A DNA stretch of 64,000 bases from Boswellia sacra (lineage: Eukaryota; Streptophyta; Magnoliopsida; Sapindales; Burseraceae). Shown here one piece after another: positions 13,084-22,851 of the stretch. Within the stretch, counting starts at the first letter, position 1, and every line of letters begins with the position of its first letter. The notes beneath the pieces are model-generated. The model had not been told where the DNA came from. It did not search any database and worked only from the letters and a program-made list of their open reading frames with translations. The position numbers and the translations under genes are program-made. Location: the NCBI GenBank assembly GCA_013180625.2, contig SNVD02010202.1, positions 248,001-312,000 on the forward strand, written 5' to 3'.

Positions 13084-13730
13084 GACTTGAATCTTTTTCC
13101 TATAGGCTAACGTATTTCAAATGCAAAGCATACCCTTCCAGATCATTGCCATCGGATTTTTCTGCAAAGGATCTTGTTAGGCTTAAGACGCGGAGCAGCA
13201 AACTTGAACAACTTTGGGATGATGTCCAAGATTGGAAAATATCGATTCTATTCAGTATCTTAATGATCTTGTCAATCTAGATCGAAGCAACTATGATGGC
13301 CCTAGGATTGTTCCAGATGACATTCAGTCAACACTTAATTCTTTCAAAGGTTCTTCAAATCTCATATTGGCTCCTCAGATCTTATGCGAAGCAAAAAAGA
13401 TAGATTTATCTAGACCTGCTATAAAAGAATCTCCCTTCATTGAACGTCCATCAAAATTTGTTAGATTGGATCTTTCACACTGTTTAAAGCTTCAGATCCT
13501 CTCAAGCAGCCTTTGTTAATGTAAACCTCTCGAATCTCTTCATCTCAAGGAATGCTCAAAACTTAACAGTGTTCCAGATGGCATTAAGTCAAGGTTTCTA
13601 TCTCCCTTTGGATGTTCAAATCTCGTAATGGCTTCCAAGGTTTTATGTGAAGTGGAATCCTTACCTATAATAAATGAATCTCTCTCCATTGAAAATTCAT
13701 CAAGGCTAACTAGTTTAAATCTTTCTGTTA
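13084..13730 (+). pseudogene. TNL LRR-domain fragment, part 1
   Basis: Directly after the LINE A-tract the reading enters the TNL LRR region: YPSRSLPSDFSAKDLVRL and SKLEQLWDDVQDW are the canonical first LRR signature. A frameshift at about 13230 is followed by LRR-type repeats, for example FVRLDLSHCLKLQIL, then LESLHLKECSKL and VPDGI. Stops occur at about 13517 and elsewhere. The piece stops at an LTR-like insertion and resumes at 14950. The LRR would have served in recognition. Confidence 0.8.
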
Positions 13731-14949
13731 TGTAAAAATCCATAAGTCCACAGAATCGTAACAAGTAACATAATGATGAATAAGTATCGTTCCCACGAGA
13801 ATTGACTATAACTATTAAACTTAATTTAACTATAATTTTATTTGAATAATAACAATTAAATTTAACAGAAATAACTAACCAAAGAACTGGGCAAAAATTA
13901 AACATTAAGAAAATAAATAATATTTAAACTAAATTGAGAAGAATTCAATGAATTAACATCTAGTGTATCAGCTTTCACTTAAGTTATCACCCTATTATTC
14001 CAATCCAAATTAATCAACGTTTCTTCACATGTTGATAGCCAATTTCACAAAAGTATTTGTTATTCTTTCTTAAGCAATAAAAATAAATAATTATAGAGAC
14101 AATCACATATCTGTCTCATCTAACAACCTATAATTATCCGTTAAGCACAAGAAATCACATACGGTTGCACAAAACATAATCATATTTCTATCTCATGTGA
14201 ATTTACGGTAAATTAATCAAGGACTAATATAAATCAACTTCTCAATCTAATTTATATATCAAATCATGCAATAGTTGGTTAGACATTCATAAAGATTAAG
14301 CATACGAATAATTCACTCAATAATGATTGAATAAACATCAATTTATTGATTTGAATGACTAGATTATCAAACTTGGCTACATCCTAACTTAGAAAAAGAA
14401 ATTTAGAACACAAAATCAAATTTAAATCATTGAGTACAGAGAAGGAAAAAAGACCTAGAAATTTTGAAGATTCCTTGAAGATTCAATCTTCATTTGCACC
14501 TCCAAGAATTATAGTCTTAATTCTTGGCCTCCAAAGCACCTCTGATGACTTCTCTCTAACCCTAGAAAAGACCTTAAATACATCTATTTATACTCTATAT
14601 GAGAAGAGATCCGAATCCTAGCTGAAATAGGAAATTTAAAATTTTCTAGATTCGGACATGCGCAGCTGTGCGGCTAAAGTCGTGCGAGAGCGCAATATCT
14701 CTAACTCGTTGTGCCACTTATCTTGCACTGGAGTACCACTTCTCTCGTTCAAAAATCTTGAATTTTTCTTCTTTAAGCCCTATAACTCCTATTTTTGCTG
14801 TGCTTTATTACGAATCATATTTAAATTCTAAAAATCTGATATTAACATAATTATTACATTATTTTTCTTCTTATTTTACTCAAAAACTAATCAAAAATTG
14901 AATTGAAGATTATCAAATTGGTGAATAAAATTCAACTAAAACTTTTGCA
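13731..14949 (-). mobile_element. Solo LTR-like insertion in the LRR exon
   Basis: A 1.2-kb AT-rich block with TG...CA ends splits the LRR reading. CTGTT occurs at 13725-13729 (one base before the TG) and again at 14950-14954, a near target-site duplication. At 13785-13800 it carries TATCGTTCCCACGAGA, which matches the same relative place in the Gypsy LTRs of this window (32451-32470, and inverted in the Athila LTRs). That makes it a distantly related LTR in reverse orientation. No protein similarity is seen. Borders are good to a few bases only. Confidence 0.5.
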
Positions 14950-15391
14950 CTGTTTAGAGCTTGAGAGTCTCTAAGTAGGATTTGTTAGTGCAAACGTCTA
15001 AAATCTCTTTATGTCATTGCATGCCTAAAACTTAAATGGTTACCTAATGACCTGAGGAATTTGGAAGAACTGGAGATACTTGAAATTTCGGGTTCTCAAG
15101 GTAGAGGTCAAGAGCCATTTGAATTGGTCGCTGACTTCTTTATCAGGTTTTATGTCTTTAAAAGATTTGAAGTTGGCTAACCATGGAATCACCATGTTAC
15201 CTGATGATTTGCCAATTATACTAAATTTGCTAGATTTATCAGGAAATAACTTTGATAGCATGCCGACATTGAATAACATTTCTAAATCTGTGTATTTGGA
15301 CATATCTGTGGAAGTAAATAATTGCTTATCATTGAAATCAATATCAAATTTATCATTTCTATTCTTGTCTTTGATATCGTGGAAAAAATAA
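14950..15391 (+). pseudogene. TNL LRR-domain fragment, part 2
   Basis: The LRR reading resumes with CLELESL-like residues, a frameshifted KLKWLP piece and a longer open stretch (15080-15391). That stretch includes SFMSLKDLKLANHGI, LPDDLP and NLLDLSGNNFDSMP, all normal LRR units of a TNL. Frames change near 15075. It ends at about 15391 in a stop; an intron of roughly 220 bp with a T-rich 3' end follows before the next exon-like stretch. Confidence 0.75.
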
Positions 15392-15611
15392 ACTTTGCCG
15401 ATTGTTTCAAATTGAATCTATCGCAAATGCTTTGATCTCAAGGTTTTTCATTCAACTCTCTCTTAGTTTCCTTTTTGGCACGATGTTAGTTCTTTTATTT
15501 TATTAATTATATAACTTAAATCTAATTTTATAATTATGCTACATTAACTAGTGATGATTTACATTTAAACACGAATCATGTCAAACAATTTGTGATGTTG
15601 TCTGTTATCTT

Positions 15612-16008
15612 TGAAGCGAAATACCAAATTGGTTTAGATTGCGAAATGAGGGGTCCTCTGTAACTCTCAATTGCCCACCAAATTGTTATAGAAGAGGAGT
15701 AGGTCATATTATGTCTGTTGTTGTGGCATTTCTAGAAAGAAACTATTTTAAAGCTAGATTTCAAGTAACCTGTTTATTCCTGATCAAGAAGGGAAATGAT
15801 AAGTTTGACGGTCGTGGAATCATATTTTATGCTTCTTCGGAATCTTTAAGCTCTGATCATGTATTTCTGGGCTTTGATTATTGGGATACAAATGCAATTG
15901 ATGTCGGGCTTTTAAAGGATGAGGTGGACGAAAAGGGGAATAGTTGATAAAATTCCGTGTTGGTAATTTGGAGGTGAAACAATGTGAGTTCCATATTCCG
16001 TTTGCCCA
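15612..16008 (+). pseudogene. TNL C-terminal jelly-roll (C-JID) exon
   Basis: The reading EIPNWFRLRNEGSSVTLNCP starts at about 15617 and matches the entry to the post-LRR C-JID domain of TNLs. It continues open through LERNYF...FQVTCLF, then SSDHVFLGFDYW, to a stop at 15945-15947. In another frame FRVGNLEVKQCEFHIPFAH follows, the usual last strand. The CACTA element begins at that point, and 20764-20795 supplies a short tail ending in TAG or TAA. Only a few lesions are present, so this exon is the best-preserved part of the gene. Confidence 0.75.
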
Positions 16009-16609
16009 CACTATAAGAAAATGGGCTTTTTACAGCAGGCCAGAATCGCGGTAAAAAGCCTTCTACGGTGGGCATACGACGGTTTAGACCCGTCGTATAA
16101 AATGGTACCGTAAAAACTCATTTCACTTTTTACCGCGGTTTTGACCCGCGGTAAAAAGAGTTTTATTGTAGGCTCAACGCCCGCCCTAAACGTTCCTGGT
16201 CTAGTGCAACTTTTTTACCGCGGGCGACCAACCCGCAGTTAAAATTATTTACCGCGGGCTCTTGCCCGCCGTATATATTGCTCATTCATTAATTTTCATA
16301 TCAAATAGTGACTTTTAAAGTGAAAGAGATAGCACTAGAAATTATAACTTGTTGCCTGCAAGTACATACAACTTTTGTAGTTATGAGAGACAACTGGTCC
16401 ATATACTGACACCACTTTTGATAACAATAACTCCAAAATGTTATCATGTTTCCTACTTCTCATTTAGGAAAGAGAAATTACAAGGTTTTCATGAAAACAA
16501 CCACAGAAAATGCCAAAAGGGTCTCTGCTTGTCTACTACCACCTTTTAAAAACATATACTTCTCTAATGAAAGCAAGATAAACATCCAAGACATTACGAC
16601 TCCACATGA

Positions 16610-16769
16610 TTACTTTTCAAAGACCTTGAGTGGGTGGTTAGGGTCAATCTCGGATATAAGTGGGAGATCAATCAGCAACTTCTCTAGACTCAAGCCTTCC
16701 ATTTTCAGCTTCGTGACCACTTCCTCAAAAACAACCCTGTTGCCCGTTTGACTGAGGTGCAAACCATCT
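16610..16769 (-). pseudogene. Captured last exon of a GDSL esterase/lipase (CPRD49/IAH1-like)
   Basis: GDSL (SGNH) hydrolases cleave esters; the group closest to this piece is the plant CPRD49 / isoamyl-acetate-esterase-like type. After an acceptor CTGCAG the minus strand reads DGLHLSQTGNRVV, then EEVVTKLKMEGLSLE, and runs to a stop at 16610. DGLH contains the block-V Asp and His of the catalytic triad (D-x2-H). Only this terminal exon is present; the GDS serine block is absent, so the piece cannot be an enzyme by itself. It lies near the left end of the Pack-CACTA element and is open for its whole length. Confidence 0.72.
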
Positions 16770-16945
16770 CTGCAGTTCCAATTATAGAAAATCATCAAAT
16801 AAATGTGGCATGCTTTTAACCAATAATTATGATCTTCACTTAAGAGTGGCCTGGCAACTGAAATTCAAGGGAGTCCTTCAAAAGGGTATTATCTAACATA
16901 AATGTATCAACTAGATCAAAATATTAAAGATGCCAATTCACATAT

Positions 16946-17944
16946 TCACCCAATATGAGTCATATTGGGTGGAAAAAGCTTTGCAAGACCAAAATCTAAA
17001 ATTTTGGGTGTAAGGTCTTTATGAAGGAGTATATTGCTTGCTTTGATATCTCTATGAACAAAATGTGGTTAAACCTCCTCATGAAGGAAAGCCAGCCCTT
17101 GAGCAACACCCATGCAAATACTACGACACATATGCCAACCGAACTGGATGCTGCTGTGACCCCTACCTAAAAAGGAATAACTTATTACCTAGACTGTTAA
17201 GAAAATGAAACAAAAGATTATAGTAGTTTAACAAGAAGAATTTGTGCAAGACTGTTATTCTCAAGATAGCCATAGACCAGAATCCTATGGTTTCCCTCCA
17301 CACAACAACCATACAACTTAACCAAGTTATCATGCTCTATATCTTTAATCACATCTATTTCTGTCAAGAATTCCCGCACCCCTTGCCTTGAGTTAACAGA
17401 CAGTACCTTTATAGCAGCTAGAGAACCATCTCTGAGCCTTCCCTGTTAATTATCAAAAATTTTAATGTCCATTTGTTCAAATAAGAAAAGAAGGATTTAT
17501 TTACTCATCAAATAGCAATGACAAGCATTTCTTCAAAAAAAATTGAATAAGATATGCAATCACCTTGTAGACAGAACCAAAACCTCCATGTCCTATTTTA
17601 TTGGCTAGGCTGAAATTCTCTGTCGCCCTTCGTAACTCTCCATAAGAATACAGGGTAGTACTGTGAATGCCAAAAAGATCTGCACCAATAGAAATGCATT
17701 AGAAGTTTTTAAACACACGTAAAGCATATCAAAATGAAAATTTTTCAAAGATGAAGACATGCTTGTGTTATAGTGCACGAATAATTATATGGTCATGCTA
17801 TGCACAATTTTAAACTGATGCTGGTTCAACTCCAAGAGGTAAATAGAAAGTCAAATGGCTAAACTATGTACCTTCATTAGCTTCAAATGCCTTTTTAGGA
17901 GGGGAAGCTCTCTTCTTTCTGAAAAATGAAGGAAAATAAGTCAT
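16946..17944 (-). pseudogene. Captured receptor-like cytoplasmic kinase fragment (CRPK1-like), introns kept
   Basis: Four exons can be read on the minus strand. Exon 1, 17944-17872, starts ATG and reads MTYFPSFFRKKRASPPKK. Exon 2, 17679-17564, has YSYGELRRATENFS and the glycine loop GHGGFGSVYK. Exon 3, 17442-17232, has the catalytic-Lys block LAAIKVLS, then EFLTEIDVIKDIEHDNLVKL. Exon 4, 17166-16946, has [22 protein letters not shown] and [10 protein letters not shown]. Phases agree across the first three exons. A stop (TAA) after LHEEV and a TGA at 16948-16946 end it before the APE motif, and the donor after exon 3 seems to be TT, not GT. The closest family is the cold-responsive kinase CRPK1 group. 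It is a captured genomic fragment, not a working kinase. Confidence 0.8.
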
Positions 17945-19073
17945 TGTGAGCTGCTTTTATGTGAACAGTCTGCTCCAACTCAGATCAATCCTCTACCCTG
18001 TATAAAACATGAAACACGCACTTGCTCTCATGCCACCAAAAAGAATATATTTTTCTTTAAAAAGAAATCTGATTAAGATTAGAAATACCCTAGAAAGGGG
18101 GAAAAGGTTGAATCTATCGCCCAAAATGATGTGGGTACTATAGTCATCAATATTATCAACAATTTAATATCATTTATCATATAATAAGTGTTCCCCTTGG
18201 AAAGATGGAGGTTTGAAATGAAGCTTGAGCATGTACTTTTGCATCATTTACAATGTTTATAAGAAAAAATTCTTGTCAAATGCAAATCTTGGTCAAAGAA
18301 ACATGATTAACCAAAGCACTGAACTTTGTGACTTAGCATGCACATCTAAGTAGACTAAATAATACTCATCAAATCGATAATTATAAAACTTAGCCCAAAA
18401 ATCAAATATAACCCCATTGTTTTGCTAGCCTTAAATCAAATAGATATCTGGAGAAAATTTAAACGATTTATTAAAGTTCAAATTTTTTAGAAACCAGTTT
18501 TTCTTGAAATAAAGATAGCAAAATTGATAGTCCTTGCTACAGAAAAACCCAATCCTCCTTTTACAGTTCAGATTATGTTGCCACATTGACGAGTTTTTAC
18601 ATCTTACAACAACTTAAGTACATTACTTTAGCAATATCTAGTAAGTACAAAGCTGCATCCCAGGTTACAGCTTGGTACAGCTATTCTAATATAACCTAGA
18701 ACTCACTATTGAATCAAACGTTAAAACTTTCATAAAATTAATAGGGCAGTATTTCAGGAAATAGAGGTGAAAATTATTGCGAATTTCTAAAATCATATCA
18801 TGATAGAGAAATGTAGGACAGACCACTAGCTACTGATTGGTCTGTATTCTATGATAGAGATATTTAAAAAGTGATCAAACTGAAGCAAAAATTTGAAAAA
18901 ATTGCAAAAACTAGGGAAAGCATATGGTGCAGGTTAAACCCTCAAATTTTCTCCACTTGCATCAATGTGCAAATGTATAAACATATGCAAGAAATAGGAT
19001 TTCCCAAAAATACTATATGACTATAGAATGTAAATAAGATGATAATTTGAAGCTTGCATAAAATAAGTTATAC

Positions 19074-20018
19074 CTTCGGAATTCGCAAAGGATTTTTATT
19101 CGCATATTCACATAGTTTTCCTATCTTTCGATCATTTGGTACTTCATCCTATCAAAATATGAAAAAATAATTTCAAATCACATAAAATTTTAGCTGAAAA
19201 AAAGGGATATTGACAATCAAAAGAGGAAAGAAAGGAAATTTGAAAATTAATCTATCATATAACTAAACAGTGCTTCTACAATGGTTTTCCATTTTAAATG
19301 TATCATCAATGATTGATGAAATCACATTCCAAAATAGCTTGATATGAGAGAATTAAGGAAATATCACAAGTTTCTTCATCATACAAAGTCAATTATAATC
19401 TCTAATTCCAAACTTAGAGAAGGCCTATTTATATTGGCCAGCTAAAATCAAATGGGAAAGCAAGTTACTTGGATGAGCAATCCAAATCCTCCTCAAACAA
19501 GCTTAAGTAAGACTACACCCTCTCTATTAGTGTCAAACAAATTAAATTTAACTTATAAAAGAAAAATAGTAATTTCTTCAATTTCTTCTATTAATAGATA
19601 AACAAGTTGCATTTCAAAGGGAAACAAAGTACTTGCCATGAATTTTAGTCCACCACATAAAAACCATAAGTTGGCCAAAGGCCATGGTCAAGGGTGAATG
19701 GCATGAGTCTAGAAATAGATTAACCTTATGAAGAACCAATAGAACAGCAAAAAACATAACTTGTCTTTGCCTTTTCATAAAAATAAACAACAAATATGAC
19801 AATGAGGATAAGAAAGAAGCAGATAAGTACGATGCATAATCACTCTAAACTCAAAAAATACAAACCTGATTACGAGGAAAAATATCGGCAATCAGCTTCT
19901 TGTATATCTTGACAGGCTGCTTGGACCTTGCTCTCATTGTAGGGCAAAAGAAACAGAGGCTACCACATGCAGGCAAAACTTGCCTTGAAAGCACGCCTGA
20001 AATTATGCTCATTTTCAT
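19074..20018 (-). pseudogene. Captured 5' exons of an EFR3-like (SRL2-type) ARM-repeat gene
   Basis: Exon 1 (20018-19866) starts ATG, with a second ATG at 20012 that fits the family better. It reads SIISGVLSRQVLPACGSLC and ARSKQPVKIYKKLIADIFP, then a donor AG|GT. Exon 2 (19148-19074) reads DEVPNDRKIGKLCEYANK and NPLRIPK, then a GT donor. Both junctions are phase 0 and both exons are open. This is the conserved N-terminus of plant EFR3-like proteins, which in other eukaryotes anchor the PI4-kinase complex at the plasma membrane. The rest of the gene is absent. The next exons in the same direction are those of the captured kinase, so a chimeric transcript is possible. Confidence 0.78.
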
Positions 20019-20763
20019 ATCCAAATTGTATAGGGGATACTAAAGCCTCTTACTTTCCTCAAAATTATGCTTTCTTTCCCTTCTAACCCAATCAAAAGCT
20101 CAGACTAGGAGCCAAGAAGGGAAAGAAAGGCTTAAACACCTATGAGTAACCCCCACTTCAATGACTAGCCTGTAAGCAACAATTTGTTATCACTTTGCCT
20201 CCAAATAAATCCAACACTAAAATACAGCCTAAACTACAAACCCACCAAAAATTTTTGCTGAAATTACAAAACTAAATCGAATTCCAAAACCCACAAACTA
20301 AACTATGCAAAATTTCAAATAGAAAAAAAAACAAAGATAAAATGATCAAAACCGGTCAAGAATTGCAAACCACTGCAATGTAGATTCAAAATTTAGCAAA
20401 ATGGGTTATCAAAACTACAAAAACTATATCAAATCCAAAAACTATTTATCTATTCTAATCCAACATATCACAATGTGGATCAAAAAAAGGGAATTGACTA
20501 ATGAAAATCTGCTCTAAATTAAAAATAAAAATAAAAGAATTGTGATCATCAACACCAGAAACTTATAAAAAATTATTTATCAATAAACCAGATTAAATTA
20601 GAAAAACAAAAATGAAATGTAATTGCAAAACAAAATAAATTTATACTTCACTTACTCTCTACAAATCTAAATCTGATGCAGAAAAGCTCATCCTTGATGT
20701 TTTACTGCAACTTCAAATGCCCGCCGTAAACGAGTGCAGTAAAAGCCTACTTCTCTAGTAGTG

Positions 20764-21390
20764 GGCCAAGAAGAGAAAGAGAGACCATAATGTAGCTCAA
20801 GGCAAAGATCTACATTTATATTTTTAATTTTTCTCAAATTATAAATATCACAATTGGTATTTCTCATTTTATATTTTAAGTAATCCGTCCTTTTGTTTCT
20901 TATCCAAGATTCCATTTTTTTTAATTAAAATTTATTCGTAACCATAGATTTGAGGAAAAGGAAAAGAGATGATAAAGAGGAAACAACCATCAAAGAGATT
21001 AAGAAACAAATTTAAAAAATAAATAAATAAGATGAACACAATCTCGACAAAAACCATGCAATTGCTATTGGAAACTTGATGTTGTCGGTTTAAGTTTTTT
21101 GTTTTTCTTTTTTTCTTAAGAAAATAATAAGAATAACTTTGAGTTCTTTATAGCCATGATTTATCATTTATTTATTATTTTTATTGTGATTGGAAAATTA
21201 CAAATAGTCGATGTCATGAATGGCAGGATTTGTTAGCTAAATCTTTGAGAAACAAGAGGGGGAGAGAAGCAAAAAAGAGTAGAGGGTTTTTTAAGGAGAG
21301 AAAACAAATTAATTTTTCTTCTCATTTTAAAATAAAACTGTGCAGTGTCTACAGGTTCGTATGGTTTTTATATGAATTTGGCATTTTATG
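20764..21390. other. TNL tail and AT-rich spacer
   Basis: The first about 30 bases (to 20795) look like the final codons of the TNL C-terminus after the CACTA element. The rest is AT-rich. An ORF at 21230-21430 has no recognisable similarity and runs into the Copia LTR, so I do not call it a gene. Confidence 0.4.
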
Positions 21391-22250
21391 TGAAAGTTCT
21401 GGAGGTATGCAGTTACGAATAACAATATAGTCAACAGTAATGTAAATCAACACAAGAGGATTTTTACGTGGTTCGATTATAAAAAACCTACGTCCACGGA
21501 TAGCTACTGAGCTGCAATTCACTATGCTCTTGTTTGTATAATCTTTAGCACCTTTTACAGTGCTGACTCACTCTCATACACAGACCTAATCTCAACACTA
21601 GTGACACTACTTACTCTCTGTCATAGACAACTTAACAGAACGCTGTTAAGTTATACATAACATCCGATATATGACAGAATTACATAAACACTCAACCCTC
21701 AAGTCATCATAAGTGTTTACTAACTCACTTAGACTTAATCAACAACTCATGTACGATTTTAATTTTCATACACGAAAACAAAGACTCAATAAATCAAAGA
21801 TATAAAGACATTCCTTTGCGTTAAAGCTTGTCTCTTGCAAAGTCACGGAATGCCTTCATCAACAACCAACCATCTCCCTTTGCGTAAAAAGACTCTCTCT
21901 CCCTTTTTGTGCTGTCGGCTTTTTATTCATTATATAATGAGAGGTCTTGATACAATCTTCCTAAAAGTCCTATAAGGATCTTAATCAAGATCACATTAGG
22001 ATTAAGATAAAACAAAATAGGAAATGCTTTATAGTTAATCTACTAAAGTAATAAGGATATATTAACTATCTTCCTATTTTGATTAGGATACAAAATATTA
22101 TCCTGATCAAGAGAGATGATAATCAAAATACTTCCTATAAAAATTAGCTAGAAACAGTAAAATATGAATAAAACACTTTAATTACTTTTATCACAAGTTA
22201 AACAAAATTTTGAACATGTGTATGTCACATGTTTGACGTGATCACCAACA
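21391..22250 (-). repeat. Copia 3' LTR
   Basis: Bounded by TG (TGAAAGTTCTGG) and CA (ATCACCAACA) and very similar to the other Copia LTR and to the solo copy at 4392. It is 860 bp against 889 bp in its partner, the difference coming from indels (for example near 21590). It lies next to the PPT, so in the minus-strand element it is the 3' LTR. Confidence 0.93.
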
Positions 22251-22265
22251 ATCTCCCCCTTTTTG
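22251..22265 (-). promoter_or_regulatory. Copia polypurine tract
   Basis: On the minus strand CAAAAAGGGGGAGAT directly precedes the LTR start TGTTGGTG. A purine tract next to the 3' LTR primes plus-strand DNA synthesis. Confidence 0.85.
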
Positions 22266-22851
22266 GCAACTTATGATGAAAGCACTTAACTGTTTCTAAG
22301 AACACCTAGTGATAAACTAGTTATCACTGAAAATTATCATGAATTGTAAGACAGACAAATAACCCAAGCAAATAAATAATCAGCAAGCTGTTGTGAATCA
22401 CATAACAGCACATTGTCATGAGATATATAACTGAAACACTGCAAAACAAATGAAAATATATTTTAAACACATCTGCACTTAAAATCATCTACAACATTCA
22501 TTCACTGTACTGATGCAGATAATGCAGCAAGTCATTCAAGTGCATATAACAAAGTCATTCTCCCCCTCACTTTTTACTTGTTCCTTACGAGAAACAAGTA
22601 ACACAAAAACAAAATTAGTAAGCAGAGAGAATAAAACAAACAAAAGGAAAGCAGTTCAGAACAGAATAAAAAACAAGTAGTGCAGCAACAAAAGTGGTTC
22701 AACGTAAAAAAATAGTTCAGCAGCAACTAAAAAGAGTGTAGGCAATTAGAAATAGTGCAGAGCTAGCCAAGTCAAATTCGTTGAAATTCTCCCCAAATTC
22801 TCCGCCTTGATGTGATCTTCTCCCCTTGATTTCAGCACAAGTAGCCAAAAT

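Larger units (their letters stand above)
16009..20763 (-). mobile_element. Pack-CACTA element carrying three host gene fragments
   Basis: The left end CACTATAAGAAAATGGGCTT and the reverse complement of the right end, CACTACTAGAGAAGTAGGCT, form a CACTA-type terminal inverted repeat. Subterminal arrays of TTTACCGCGG / CCCGCGGTAAA type occur at 16030-16275 and more weakly at 20705-20750. No TNPD or TNPA transposase is seen. The interior carries, all on the minus strand, the last exon of a GDSL esterase, four exons of a kinase and two exons of an EFR3-like gene. The 3-bp TSD is not evident (CCA against GGC). The flanks join the last strand and tail of the TNL, which supports the borders. Confidence 0.82.

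Noticed and set aside
16009..20763. 3-bp TSD for the Pack-CACTA element
   Set aside because: CCA on the left and GGC on the right do not match; shifting the border by a few bases allows CCA on both sides but worsens the CACTA termini, so no TSD is claimed.
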